From UBA9715 sp964553375 (GTDB lineage Bacteria; Actinomycetota; Coriobacteriia; Coriobacteriales; Eggerthellaceae): 32,921 nucleotides of DNA. A model generated the notes under the pieces. It searched no databases. It was not told the DNA's origin and was given only the letters and a program-made list of their open reading frames with translations. The position numbers and the translations under genes are program-made. Shown here piece by piece: positions 9,396 through 17,264 of this stretch. The stretch lies in NCBI GenBank assembly GCA_964553375.1, contig CAZKKN010000020.1, forward strand, positions 1 through 32,921. The letters are read 5' to 3'. The first letter of the stretch is position 1. The number at the start of each line of letters is the position of its first letter.

Positions 9396-10451
9396 CTACA
9401 CCGGAAGCCCTGCGGATTCCAAGCCGGCGGTCTCCGGCAGGCCGAAGACGATATTAGCGCATTGAACCGCCTGGCCAGCAGCGCCTTTGCACAGGTTGTC
9501 TATGGTGCCTGTGGCTATGAGGGAGCCGGTACGCTCATCGGCCACGATGGCCACCTGAGCCCTGTTTGTGCCCGCCACCGCCGCGGTGCGCGGTTGAGAG
9601 CCCTCCGGCAGCACCGAGACGAAGCCCGCGTTGCCATAGAAATCCTCATAGACCTGCTGAGCCTGCTTTTGAGTAACCCCTGGCACTGCAGGCAAGGTCA
9701 CCGTGGAAAGGATACCCCGCTTGAAGGGCCCCAGATGAGGCGTGAAAACCAAGCGGTCGGGAATATTGAGGATCTGCTCTATCTCGGGCGTATGGCGATG
9801 GGAGGCAACCCCATAGGCTTGGACGTCCTCGTCAGCGAAACAGAAATGGGTGCGCTGGCTGGCCTTCTTGCCCGCCCCGGTCACACCGGAAACGGCGTCG
9901 GCCACCACGATTCCCGAACCCACCAAGCCGCCGCGCAGAGCCGGAGCCGCCGCCAATGAAGTGGCCGTGGGGTAGCAGCCAGCGCAAGCCACGAGCACAC
10001 CGCGACCCTCCTTGTGCTGCTGAGCCGCCTGAGCGAGCCCTTCGGGAAATAGCTCTGGTAAGCCGAAAGCTGCCTGAGCGAGCAGTTCACGCTCTGTGTG
10101 GGGCACGCCATACCAAGCTTCATAGACCGCAGGGTCCTTCAAGCGGAAATCGGCGGAGAGGTCAATCACCACCACACCCGCCTTCACCAAGGCCGGTGCC
10201 TGCGTCAGAGCCGCCGTATGGGGCACGGCGAGAAACACCACATCGCAGCTGCTCAGATTTGCCTGATCATGGTAGGAGAAGGTGAGGTCGGTCACCCCTT
10301 CCAAAGCGGGATAGCACTCCGCGAGCCTTTTGCCCGCCAAGTCGTTAGAAGTGGCCATCTCCAATGAAAAATCCGGGTGCGCCAAAAGGAGCCGCACGGC
10401 TTCTATGCCCGCGAACCCCGCTGCGCCCACCACTCCTGCTTTTATCGCCAT
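9396..10451 (-). CDS. argC: N-acetyl-gamma-glutamyl-phosphate reductase
   Basis: NADPH-dependent reductase making N-acetylglutamate semialdehyde; first gene of the operon. The 351-residue protein opens with a Rossmann nucleotide-binding loop GAAGFAG and carries the catalytic Cys159 in ACAGCYPTA. The ATG at 10449-10451 is preceded by GAGGAAG at proper spacing. A promoter lies about 40-65 bases upstream. It is divergent from the glutamate-cysteine ligase gene, with 144 bases between the two starts. Confidence 0.97.
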   Translation of the reverse strand: MAIKAGVVGAAGFAGIEAVRLLLAHPDFSLEMATSNDLAGKRLAECYPALEGVTDLTFSYHDQANLSSCDVVFLAVPHTAALTQAPALVKAGVVVIDLSADFRLKDPAVYEAWYGVPHTERELLAQAAFGLPELFPEGLAQAAQQHKEGRGVLVACAGCYPTATSLAAAPALRGGLVGSGIVVADAVSGVTGAGKKASQRTHFCFADEDVQAYGVASHRHTPEIEQILNIPDRLVFTPHLGPFKRGILSTVTLPAVPGVTQKQAQQVYEDFYGNAGFVSVLPEGSQPRTAAVAGTNRAQVAIVADERTGSLIATGTIDNLCKGAAGQAVQCANIVFGLPETAGLESAGLPV

Positions 10452-10488
10452 GATCGTCTTCCTCTAACATCCTCTATATAGAGCGTTT

Positions 10489-10526
10489 ATCGTAGAAAAA
10501 CACCCTTTCATTTGCAAGCTATTCAC
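10489..10526 (-). promoter_or_regulatory. argC promoter with possible ARG box
   Basis: On the minus strand TTGCAA (10512-10517) and TACGAT (10489-10494) are 17 bases apart and match a -35/-10 pair (4 of 6 each); transcription would start near 10482. The stretch TGAAT-AGCT-TGCAA (10512-10525) overlaps the -35 and resembles an ArgR/AhrC half-site pair (TGAAT and TKCAA), though with a spacer one base shorter than the Bacillus consensus. The promoter is moderately supported; the operator is a guess. Confidence 0.4.
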
Positions 10527-10595
10527 CGCATTAACCGATTAACGGGGCAATTGCGGTAAAGTATTCGGCTAAACAAGACCTCTGAGGAGAATCCT

Positions 10596-11840
10596 ATGCA
10601 GCAGAACAAAGATGCACTCGTCGCCTATTTCGAAAGCGGCATCAAGTCCCCTGACGAACCCGGACGGCTCGGCGTGGAGCTTGAGCATATTATCACCGAC
10701 CCTCATTGCAAAGCTGTTTCCTATGCGGGAGAAACAGGCATCGGAAGCCTTTTGGAGGCCATGGCCCCTAACTACGATGAGAAAGTCCTCGGCTCTCAGG
10801 GAGAGCTGCTCGGCCTGGTGCGCGATGGCGCGGCTATCAGCCTTGAGCCCGCTGCCCAGCTGGAGCTCTCGGCGGGACCCTATGAGCAGATCGGCGCCAT
10901 ACGGTGCGACTTCGAGGAGTTCCACCGCGACCTATCCCACCTGCTGGAAAGCCGAGGTCAGCGAACGGTCATCGCCGGGTACCAACCAGTATCGAAGGCC
11001 GACGAGCTTCCCCTCATCCCCAAAGCCCGCTACGGCTTCATGGACGATCATTTCCAGAAGATCGGCCCCTACGGCCGTTTCATGATGCGCGGAAGCGCCT
11101 CCACCCAGATCTCCATCGATTACTATTCGGTGGAGGACTGCCTGCGCAAATTGCGCTTGGCTTCGGCGGCCTCTCCCCTCTTCGCCCTCATGAGCGACAA
11201 CGCGGCTGTCTTCGAAGGAGATATCTCCCCCCATCAACTCATGCGCACCGAGATCTGGCGCGAATGCGATCCCGCCCGCTGCGGGCTGGTGCCCGGCGTG
11301 CTCGATGAGGGCTTCACGTTGGAGGCTTATGCGGATTACATCCTGAACACCCCTGCCATCTATCACCGGGATGAATTCGGAGTGCTCCGCAGCACCGAGA
11401 AGACCTTCGGCGAGCTCTTCACCCAAAGCGCCATGGACCAGGAAGACATCGAACATGCCCTCTCGATGTTCTTCAACGATGTGCGGCTGAAGACCTATAT
11501 CGAGATCCGCACTGCCGACGCCATGCCCGTGCCCTTCGTCGCTGCCTACGCTGCTTTGATCAAGGGGCTCTTCTACAACGCAGCCAACCTCGATGCCCTC
11601 GACGAGCTTTTCGATGGCGTGGATGAACGCGCTGTTGAAGACGCTAAGACCGCGCTGATGGCCCAAGGCTACGACGGCCTGGTTTACGGACGTCCGGCAG
11701 GAGAGCTGCTCGACGCGTTGTTCGACCTCGCCTACAGCGGCTTAGAGCGCAACGAGTCGAGCTATCTCATTCCTTTACGCACCCTGGTGGATTCCCGCGA
11801 CACCTTAGCTCTGAAAGGCCGGAGGGCGAAGCGCTCCTAG
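10596..11840 (+). CDS. gshA: Glutamate-cysteine ligase, GCS2 family
   Basis: Predicted to make gamma-glutamylcysteine from glutamate, cysteine and ATP. The 414-residue protein fits the GCS2 family (plant/actinobacterial type): GVELEH near residue 27 is the first ATP/metal-binding strand, ELSAGP near residue 90 follows in the usual place, and MMRGSASTQISIDY near residue 163 is the family substrate-binding segment. The ATG at 10596 follows GAGGAGA. It is transcribed away from argC. No glutathione synthetase gene is in the window, so the end product could be gamma-glutamylcysteine itself or feed another low-molecular-weight thiol. The stop overlaps the convergent stop of the next gene by four bases. 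Confidence 0.85.
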   Translation: MQQNKDALVAYFESGIKSPDEPGRLGVELEHIITDPHCKAVSYAGETGIGSLLEAMAPNYDEKVLGSQGELLGLVRDGAAISLEPAAQLELSAGPYEQIGAIRCDFEEFHRDLSHLLESRGQRTVIAGYQPVSKADELPLIPKARYGFMDDHFQKIGPYGRFMMRGSASTQISIDYYSVEDCLRKLRLASAASPLFALMSDNAAVFEGDISPHQLMRTEIWRECDPARCGLVPGVLDEGFTLEAYADYILNTPAIYHRDEFGVLRSTEKTFGELFTQSAMDQEDIEHALSMFFNDVRLKTYIEIRTADAMPVPFVAAYAALIKGLFYNAANLDALDELFDGVDERAVEDAKTALMAQGYDGLVYGRPAGELLDALFDLAYSGLERNESSYLIPLRTLVDSRDTLALKGRRAKRS

Positions 11841-12031
11841 AAGTGCAGCAGGCTGCGAGCTTCCCGGGAAAGCCCCTCGCTTTGGCGTAGCAGCCTCTCG
11901 AACACCGTTGGCCTCATGGCCACCAGGCATTCGCTGCGGCCCTCGAATACGAGGACGGGATCGTTGCTTCGCTGAACCCAGTGGACGAGCTGGGCGGTGT
12001 TTTGTACGGCATCCAAGGCATAGGCATCCAT
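11837..12031 (-). CDS. Orphan Phd/YefM-like antitoxin
   Basis: A 64-residue protein. The pattern is that of a Phd/YefM antitoxin N-domain: a short helix (residues 6-19), a strand-turn-strand around DPVLVFEGRSECLVAM, then PTVFERLL starting a helix. It lacks the long C-terminal toxin-binding tail of full-length Phd, ending soon after in RSLLHF. GGAAGGAG lies about 6 bases before the ATG, so it is very probably translated. No toxin-like ORF (RelE, Doc, PIN) is next to it: one side is gshA, with stops overlapping by four bases, the other is map. It could be a stand-alone DNA-binding regulator. Family call is moderate; being a real gene is more certain because of the SD, promoter and operator. Confidence 0.6.
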   Translation of the reverse strand: MDAYALDAVQNTAQLVHWVQRSNDPVLVFEGRSECLVAMRPTVFERLLRQSEGLSREARSLLHF

Positions 12032-12142
12032 GGTTTCTCCTTCCGATAAGGCTGTGATTCAAGCGCAAGCAGCTAAGGGATGAGAATCCCCTGATTCCAT
12101 TGGATCCGAATGAATGAACGAGCTTGCTTCTGTTCGAAGAGG

Positions 12143-12172
12143 ATTATAGCACAGAATCAGAACATACGTTCG
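12143..12172 (-). promoter_or_regulatory. Extended -10 promoter and LexA-type SOS box upstream of the Phd-like gene
   Basis: The minus strand has TGC-TATAAT (12143-12151), a consensus extended -10. Upstream, covering the -35 zone, is CGAAC-GTAT-GTTC (12160-12172), a perfect GAAC-N4-GTTC dyad that matches 13 of 14 positions of the Bacillus-type LexA/DinR consensus CGAACRNRYGTTYC. The leader to the ATG is about 105 bases. A LexA role is inferred from the motif only; lexA is not in the window. Confidence 0.6.
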
Positions 12173-12177
12173 TTTTT

Positions 12178-13065
12178 TTACCATGAAAGCAATTCGTAAC
12201 CATCGTCGGTGATGACTACCTGAACCTCCCACTGAGCGGTGGGCTGGCCATCGGCTGTGCGCACAGTCCAGCCGTTGGGATCGGAGGTATCGATGGCAGC
12301 GGCACCCTGGTTCACCATGGGCTCAATGGTGAAGCACAGCCCCGGAACCAACACCGGGCCATCGGTCACGTCGCTATGGAAGCCCACCCAGGGGTCCTCA
12401 TGGAATTCCCTCCCGATGCCGTGGCCGCCGAACTCGCGTACCACGCTGTAACCGGCATCCGTTGCCACCCGATTCACAGCTCGGGAAACCACTCCCATCA
12501 CCCCCCAAGGACGGATGGCGGCCAAGCCGGCCTGAACCGCTTCATAAGTGACATCTACCAGGCGTTTCTTCTCCGCATCCACCTCCCCGATGCAGAACAT
12601 GCGCGAGGAATCGCTGAAGTAGCCGTCCTTGATAGTGGACATATCCACGTTCACGATGTCCCCCGACTGGAGCGTTTCATCGGCACTGGGGATGCCATGG
12701 CAGACCACCTCGTTGATCGAGGTGCACACGCTTTTGGGGAATCCCTCATAGTTGAGGTCAGCCGGAACCGCATCGTGCTTCTGACAGTAATCATAGACCC
12801 ATTGGTCAATCTGCTCGGTGGTGACGCCTTCGCCGATGTGCTCGGCAACATAATCCAGAGCACCCACGTTCACCTGCGCTGAAGCACGGATGGCTTCTAT
12901 GTCGGCTGCGGTTTTCAGGAGCGTCCGGGGCAACACCTCATAACCCTGGGATGCCATGGCTTCCATGCGCTCGTCATTGGCGAGGTGGCACTTCTTATAT
13001 TTCTGCCCGCTTCCACACCAACAGGGGTCATTGCGGCCAGGGGTTTCCATTCCGTCGAAGGACAT
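12178..13065 (-). CDS. map: Methionine aminopeptidase type I with SEC-C zinc motif
   Basis: Removes the N-terminal methionine from new proteins. The 295-residue protein starts with a SEC-C zinc knuckle (Cys15, Cys17, Cys26, His27 in NDPCWCGSG...KKCH), thought to help dock on the ribosome, followed by the pita-bread peptidase. All five metal ligands are visible in order: Asp in NVDMS, Asp in YFSDSS, His in GGHGIG, Glu in TIEPM and Glu in WEVQV. The first ATG (13063-13065) has an SD (AAAGGAAG) about 12 bases away; Met6 is an alternative start. It lies 33 bases after pheT and may be co-transcribed with it. The SEC-C extension is known in several actinobacterial and clostridial MetAPs. Confidence 0.95.
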   Translation of the reverse strand: MSFDGMETPGRNDPCWCGSGQKYKKCHLANDERMEAMASQGYEVLPRTLLKTAADIEAIRASAQVNVGALDYVAEHIGEGVTTEQIDQWVYDYCQKHDAVPADLNYEGFPKSVCTSINEVVCHGIPSADETLQSGDIVNVDMSTIKDGYFSDSSRMFCIGEVDAEKKRLVDVTYEAVQAGLAAIRPWGVMGVVSRAVNRVATDAGYSVVREFGGHGIGREFHEDPWVGFHSDVTDGPVLVPGLCFTIEPMVNQGAAAIDTSDPNGWTVRTADGQPTAQWEVQVVITDDGYELLSW

Positions 13066-13098
13066 GGCTTCTCTCGCTTCCTTTCGCTGCCTGCGCCG

Positions 13099-15561
13099 TT
13101 AGCCGCGCACTTCGGCTCCGGTGGCGGCGCCGACCTTCTTGATGAGCCGCTCTTGAGCCTGCTCCACCTCCTGGGCGGTCAGGGTGCGATCAGGAGCACG
13201 GAACGTCAGGCCGTAGGCCATGGACTTCTTGCCCGGCCCCACCTTTTGATCGTCGCGGAACACATCGAAGAGCTCCACAGTGCTCAGCAGCTTGCCACCC
13301 GCGCTCGTGATGGCTTGAACCATAGCCTCATGGGTGACCGATTCATCCACCACGAATGCCAAGTCCACAGCCACAGCGGGGAATGTGGGCACATCAACGT
13401 AATCGCGGGCAGGACGGCTCACGCGGCCCAAAGCAGCCAGGTCAAGCTCGAAGGCCACAACGGGGGCCTCGGCCTCGAACGCCGCAACAGCCAACGGGTG
13501 AAGCTCTCCCACCCAGCCGATCGTCTCACCGCCGCTCAGCACTGCAGCGCCGCGGCCCGGTTGCAGATAGGGCGCCTCCTCGGCCGAGAGAGCCTTGAAG
13601 CGCAACTTCGGTATGGCCAGCTCACGGGCGAGGCTTTCCACCGCTCCCTTCCCGTCGAAGAAGTCGAAAGGCACCTTCGGGCGATTCCACGCTGCAGCGC
13701 CCATGGCACCGGCGAGCACGCCAGCGAGCTTCTGCTTCTCCTTGGGCTTCTTGGCGCCTTCCCGGGTGCTGAACACCATGCCGGTCTCGTAAAGCTGGAT
13801 GTCTTTCACGCCGTGGGCCTGGTTGTATGCCACAGAGCGCAGCAGGCCCGGGATGATGCTTTGGCGCATGACGGACTGCTCGGAGTTCATGGGATTGATG
13901 AGCTCCACAGCCTCACCCAAGTCGCAGCCATCCATACGCAGCTGCTCCAACTCCCGCGGATCGGCGAAGGAATAGGTGGTGGTTTCGTTGAGGCCCGCCG
14001 CCGTCATGGTGCGGTTCACGATGGCCATGAGCTTTTGGGCCTCGGTGAGCGCGCCCACGCGCTGGGGGCTTGCAGGCAGCGTGGCGGGCACGCGGTCCAT
14101 GCCCCAGAGGCGCAGGACCTCTTCGTAGAGGTCGATCTCGCGCTCCAGGTCGGGGCGGAATGTGGGCGCCAGCACCGAAAGCGTGTCGGCGTGAGCGGGT
14201 GCGGTGACTTCGCAATCCAGGCGTTCCAGGATGTCCACGATGTCGCTGCGCGGGATATCCACCCCCATCATGGCGCGGAAGCGCGGGATGCGGAATTGCA
14301 GTTCCACCGGCTGGGAAGGCAGCGGGTACACATCTATCATGCCCGGGCAAACCGCGCCGCCGGACACTTCGGCGAGCAGTGCGGCGGCTGCATCCAAATA
14401 CTCCGCGATGGAGGTGTCGTCCACGCCGCGCTCATAGCGCATGGAGGACTCGCTGATGAGCCCCAAGTTGCGGCTGGTGCGGCTGGTGCGTCCCGGCTCG
14501 AATGTGGCCGCCTCCAGGAACACCGCTGTGCTTGCGTCGGTGATCTCCGTCTCCAAGCCGCCCATCACGCCAGCCAGGGCCACGGCATGCTCCGGCGTGG
14601 AGATGACGGTCATATCGCTGGTAAGCGTGCGTTCCTCCCCATCAAGGGTGGTGAATTCCTCGCCATCTTCGGCAGCGCGCACGATGATATGTACCTTGCC
14701 ATCGGGACCCACCAGCTTGTCGTAATCGAAGGCATGGAGCGGCTGGCCGTACAGGAACAGGATATAGTTGGTCACGTCCACCACATTGTTGATGGAGCGC
14801 GCACCCGCTGCGGTCACGCGCTCGGCCAACCAAGCCGGCGACGGACCGATCTTCACGTTCTTGATGATGCGCGCAGCATAGCGCGGGCAACGCTGGGGGT
14901 CTTCAATCTGCACGGTAGCCAGCTCGCTTGCCGACGGCTTGTTGCGCGCTTCCTCCAGCTCGTAGAGGGGGAAGGTCACGTCTTCGCGATACATCGCCCC
15001 CACCTCGCGGGCCATGCCCACCATGGAGAGGCAGTCGGGGCGATTGGGGGTGATCTCCAAGTCCAGCACCGTGTCGCTGAGGCCGGCGTACTCGGCGAAG
15101 GGCACGCCGATGGGGGCGTCGACCGGCAAGATCATGATGCCGGCGTGGTCGTCGCTGAGACCCAGCTCTCGCTCGGAGCAGTTCATGCCGTAGCTCACCA
15201 CACCGCGCAGCTTCGATTTCTTGATCTTGAGGTCACCGGGCAGCTCGGCCCCCACCAAAGCGGTCACGATGTGATCGCCGGTTTGGAAGTTCTGCGCGCC
15301 GCAGACGATCTGCAGCGGCTGAGGCGTGCCGGATTCGTCGACGTTCCACGAGCCCACATCCACCGAGCACACCCACAGATGATCGGAATCGGGATGAGGC
15401 TCCTTTGCGATGACCTGGGCCGTTACGATGTTCTCGAAGGCAGCACCTAAGGTCTCCACGCCTTCCACACCCGTGCCGGTGAGGTCCAGCCGGTCGCAAA
15501 ACGCCTTCAGGTCGTCCGGGACATCCACATATTCGTTCAGCCAGTTAAGGGATACTCTCAT
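13099..15561 (-). CDS. pheT: Phenylalanyl-tRNA synthetase beta subunit
   Basis: Structural and tRNA-binding subunit of the alpha2-beta2 enzyme. At 820 residues it has full bacterial length: an EMAP/Myf-type tRNA-binding domain at about 40-150 (GAELPGDLKIKKSKLRGV), the B3/B4 editing domain with SINNVVDVTNY near 260, the B5 domain in the middle, the catalytic-like core, and the C-terminal FDX-ACB anticodon-binding domain (FPAVAVDLAFVVDE). Start ATG at 15559-15561 has a poor SD (AAAGAGCG) but lies only 12 bases after the pheS stop, so translation may rely on coupling. Complete and intact. Confidence 0.97.
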   Translation of the reverse strand: MRVSLNWLNEYVDVPDDLKAFCDRLDLTGTGVEGVETLGAAFENIVTAQVIAKEPHPDSDHLWVCSVDVGSWNVDESGTPQPLQIVCGAQNFQTGDHIVTALVGAELPGDLKIKKSKLRGVVSYGMNCSERELGLSDDHAGIMILPVDAPIGVPFAEYAGLSDTVLDLEITPNRPDCLSMVGMAREVGAMYREDVTFPLYELEEARNKPSASELATVQIEDPQRCPRYAARIIKNVKIGPSPAWLAERVTAAGARSINNVVDVTNYILFLYGQPLHAFDYDKLVGPDGKVHIIVRAAEDGEEFTTLDGEERTLTSDMTVISTPEHAVALAGVMGGLETEITDASTAVFLEAATFEPGRTSRTSRNLGLISESSMRYERGVDDTSIAEYLDAAAALLAEVSGGAVCPGMIDVYPLPSQPVELQFRIPRFRAMMGVDIPRSDIVDILERLDCEVTAPAHADTLSVLAPTFRPDLEREIDLYEEVLRLWGMDRVPATLPASPQRVGALTEAQKLMAIVNRTMTAAGLNETTTYSFADPRELEQLRMDGCDLGEAVELINPMNSEQSVMRQSIIPGLLRSVAYNQAHGVKDIQLYETGMVFSTREGAKKPKEKQKLAGVLAGAMGAAAWNRPKVPFDFFDGKGAVESLARELAIPKLRFKALSAEEAPYLQPGRGAAVLSGGETIGWVGELHPLAVAAFEAEAPVVAFELDLAALGRVSRPARDYVDVPTFPAVAVDLAFVVDESVTHEAMVQAITSAGGKLLSTVELFDVFRDDQKVGPGKKSMAYGLTFRAPDRTLTAQEVEQAQERLIKKVGAATGAEVRG

Positions 15562-15573
15562 GTTCGCTCTTTT

Positions 15574-16634
15574 CTAGAATTGACGGAGGAAACGCATATC
15601 GCCCTGCAGCAGCAGCCGCAGGTCAGGCACGTTGTACTTCAAGCAGGCAGCGCGCTCCACCCCCAGGCCGAAGGCGAAGCCGGAGTACACCTCGGGGTCG
15701 ATGCCGCTCATCTCCAGCACATTGGGGTCCACCATGCCGCAGCCCAGAAGCTCGAGCCAACCCGTGCCCTTGCACATGCGGCAGCCCTCGCCGCCGCACA
15801 CGGCGCAGCTCACGTCCACTTCCGCCGAGGGCTCCGTGAAGGGGAAGTAGTGGGCACGGAACCGCGTCTTGCGCTCCGGCCCGAAAACCGCCTTGCAGAA
15901 GTAGTCGAGGGTGCCCTTCAAGTCGCCGAACGTGATGCCCTTGTCCACCACCAGCCCCTCGATCTGCGTGAACTGGGGCAGATGGCTGGGATCGGCCACG
16001 TCGCGTCGGTAGACCTTGCCGGGCGCTACTATATATATAGGTAGTTCTTGATCTTCCATGGCATGAACCTGCACGCCGCTGGTCTGGGTGCGCAGAAGCA
16101 CATCGGATTCACCCCGCACGCCAGTGGTGGCTCCTGAGCGATCCACCACGTAGAACGTGTCCTGGAGCGAGCGACTGGGATGGTCGGCCGGGGCGTTGAG
16201 CGCCGTGAAGTTGTAGNNNNNNNNNNCACCTCCGGGCCTGTAGCCACGGTGTAGCCCAGTCCCAGGAACACATCGCAGATCTCCTCGGACACGCGATTGA
16301 TGAGGTGGCGGGTGCCCAACTGCTGGGAGCGGCCTGGCAAGGTGACATCCACGGCGGCAGCGTCGATGCTCGCGGCCAATTCGGCAGCGGTCAGGGCCTG
16401 CTTTCGGGCCTCCAAGGCCTCTTCGATGGCCTCGCGCGCCGCATTGACCGCCTGACCCACTTCGGCGCGGTCCTCTTTGGGCACCGAACCCATATTGCGC
16501 AAATAGGCCGTGAGCGTGCCCGACTTACCCACTACGGCCACACGCACCCCATCGAGAGCCGCGGTGTCGGCGGCGGCATCGATGGCTGCCAGGGTTTCGG
16601 TCTGCAGCGCTGCCAATTCATCAACGATCGCCAT
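15574..16634 (-). CDS. pheS: Phenylalanyl-tRNA synthetase alpha subunit, interrupted by an assembly gap
   Basis: Catalytic class II synthetase subunit. The N-terminal coiled coil, motif 2 region (FTQIEGLVVDKG), a Cys-rich insert (CAVCGGEGCRMCKGTG) and motif 3 (GFAFGLGVERAACL) are all present. The start is Met at 16632-16634, with AAAGG about 8 bases upstream; an ATG at 16649 overlaps that SD and is rejected. A run of 10 Ns at 16217-16226 breaks the frame: the left part ends on codon Val (GPEV) at 16227 and the right part resumes as C-TAC-AAC-TTC (Y-N-F). E. coli PheS has four residues here (EDDY) between PEI and HNF; four residues need 11 unknown bases, not 10. With 11, the protein is 353 residues and unbroken. 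The frameshift is therefore an assembly artefact, not a pseudogene. Confidence 0.93.
16217..16226. other. Assembly gap (10 N) within pheS
   Basis: Ten unknown bases. Reading frames on the two sides agree only if the true missing length is 2 mod 3, most simply 11. Confidence 0.99.
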
Positions 16635-16921
16635 TTTCTGCCTTTCCATAAGCTATCTCACATAAACGAAAAGTATAACGCTTCCCGACTGTCCGCGCCC
16701 CTCTTCCCCGCTGCCGGTCGCGCCGGTGGCGGCATTTCCCCTTGTGGCCGCATGGAACTCGCTCACGAACCGTCTGATACAGCAATGCAGGGATTGCCCG
16801 GATGCTGCCTGTCCCAGCTACGCAGAGCCTCACTCGCTACTGCCCGCTTCAAAACTCGCCCTCATTCGCTTACCCCTTGCAACTGAACAAGCGGCTCGTC
16901 TGATTCGACTGGTGTTTCTAT
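16635..16921. other. Intergenic stretch upstream of pheS
   Basis: About 290 bases with no supported gene. A possible -10 for pheS, TATACT on the minus strand, lies about 40 bases before the start, without a clear -35. I looked for a T-box (GGTGG...ACCGC) because pheST operons often have one and did not find it. The short ORFs here lack SD sites and recognisable protein patterns. Confidence 0.5.
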
Positions 16922-17132
16922 GCACACAACCTATCATTTCATGTCACTTTCTATCCGCTGTGGCACAAAACGGCAAGTCGTGTGCGCAAAACCACCCGAG
17001 TCCTCTCGTGTCTCCCTTTGTTTCCCCAGGTCGCCCATTTTGAAAGGCTGCAGAAAGCGCTGTCTAGCGCACACAACCATTGATTTCGTGCCATATTTGG
17101 GAAAAACTGGCACAAAAACCAAAGACGTGTGC
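16922..17132. repeat. Composite palindromic repeat, locus 1
   Basis: Two imperfect dyads, 16922-16985 and 17069-17132 (64 nt each), both starting GCACACAAC and ending CGTGTGC, with inner arms near TTTCGTGCCA and TGGCACAAAA. They are separated by 83 bases that hold TTTCCCCAGGTCGC at 17021-17034, 36 bases after the first dyad. A second element with the same layout is at 24353-24564. No transposase gene is adjacent. It lies between the nuclease stop and pheS, both on the minus strand. Likely a non-autonomous mobile or REP/BIME-like element, or a structured RNA; not a known class to me. Confidence 0.85.
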
Positions 17133-17264
17133 TTCTGGGAAGATGTGCACAACGATTGCCGTCCCTCACCGTTCTTGATTCTTGAGGGGGAAACCGTTAT
17201 TGGTACGGGTGTCATTGTTGAGATGCCCGTTGCTGTTGAGAGAACAGGCGCAGGTCGGTCATCG

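Noticed and set aside
11841..12177. A toxin partner for the Phd-like protein
   Set aside because: I looked on both strands around it; the other ORF (11805-12068) is a frame shadow with no toxin pattern.
12160..12179. Intrinsic terminator (GAAC...GTTC hairpin plus T7) on the plus strand
   Set aside because: The stem is only 4-5 bp, and no plus-strand gene ends nearby (gshA ends 320 bases earlier); the LexA-box reading fits the minus-strand promoter.
12985..15450. 821-codon open frame antisense to pheT (and 642 codons antisense to the PBP, 1031-2959)
   Set aside because: Such long antisense frames are expected opposite GC-rich genes; no SD, no recognisable domains, and the sense genes have full catalytic motifs.
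15574..16634. pheS as a frameshifted pseudogene
   Set aside because: The break coincides with the 10-N gap, and both sides are well conserved; an 11-base gap restores the frame.
16635..16921. A T-box leader for pheST
   Set aside because: No GGTGG-N-ACCGC core and no terminator hairpin on the minus strand.
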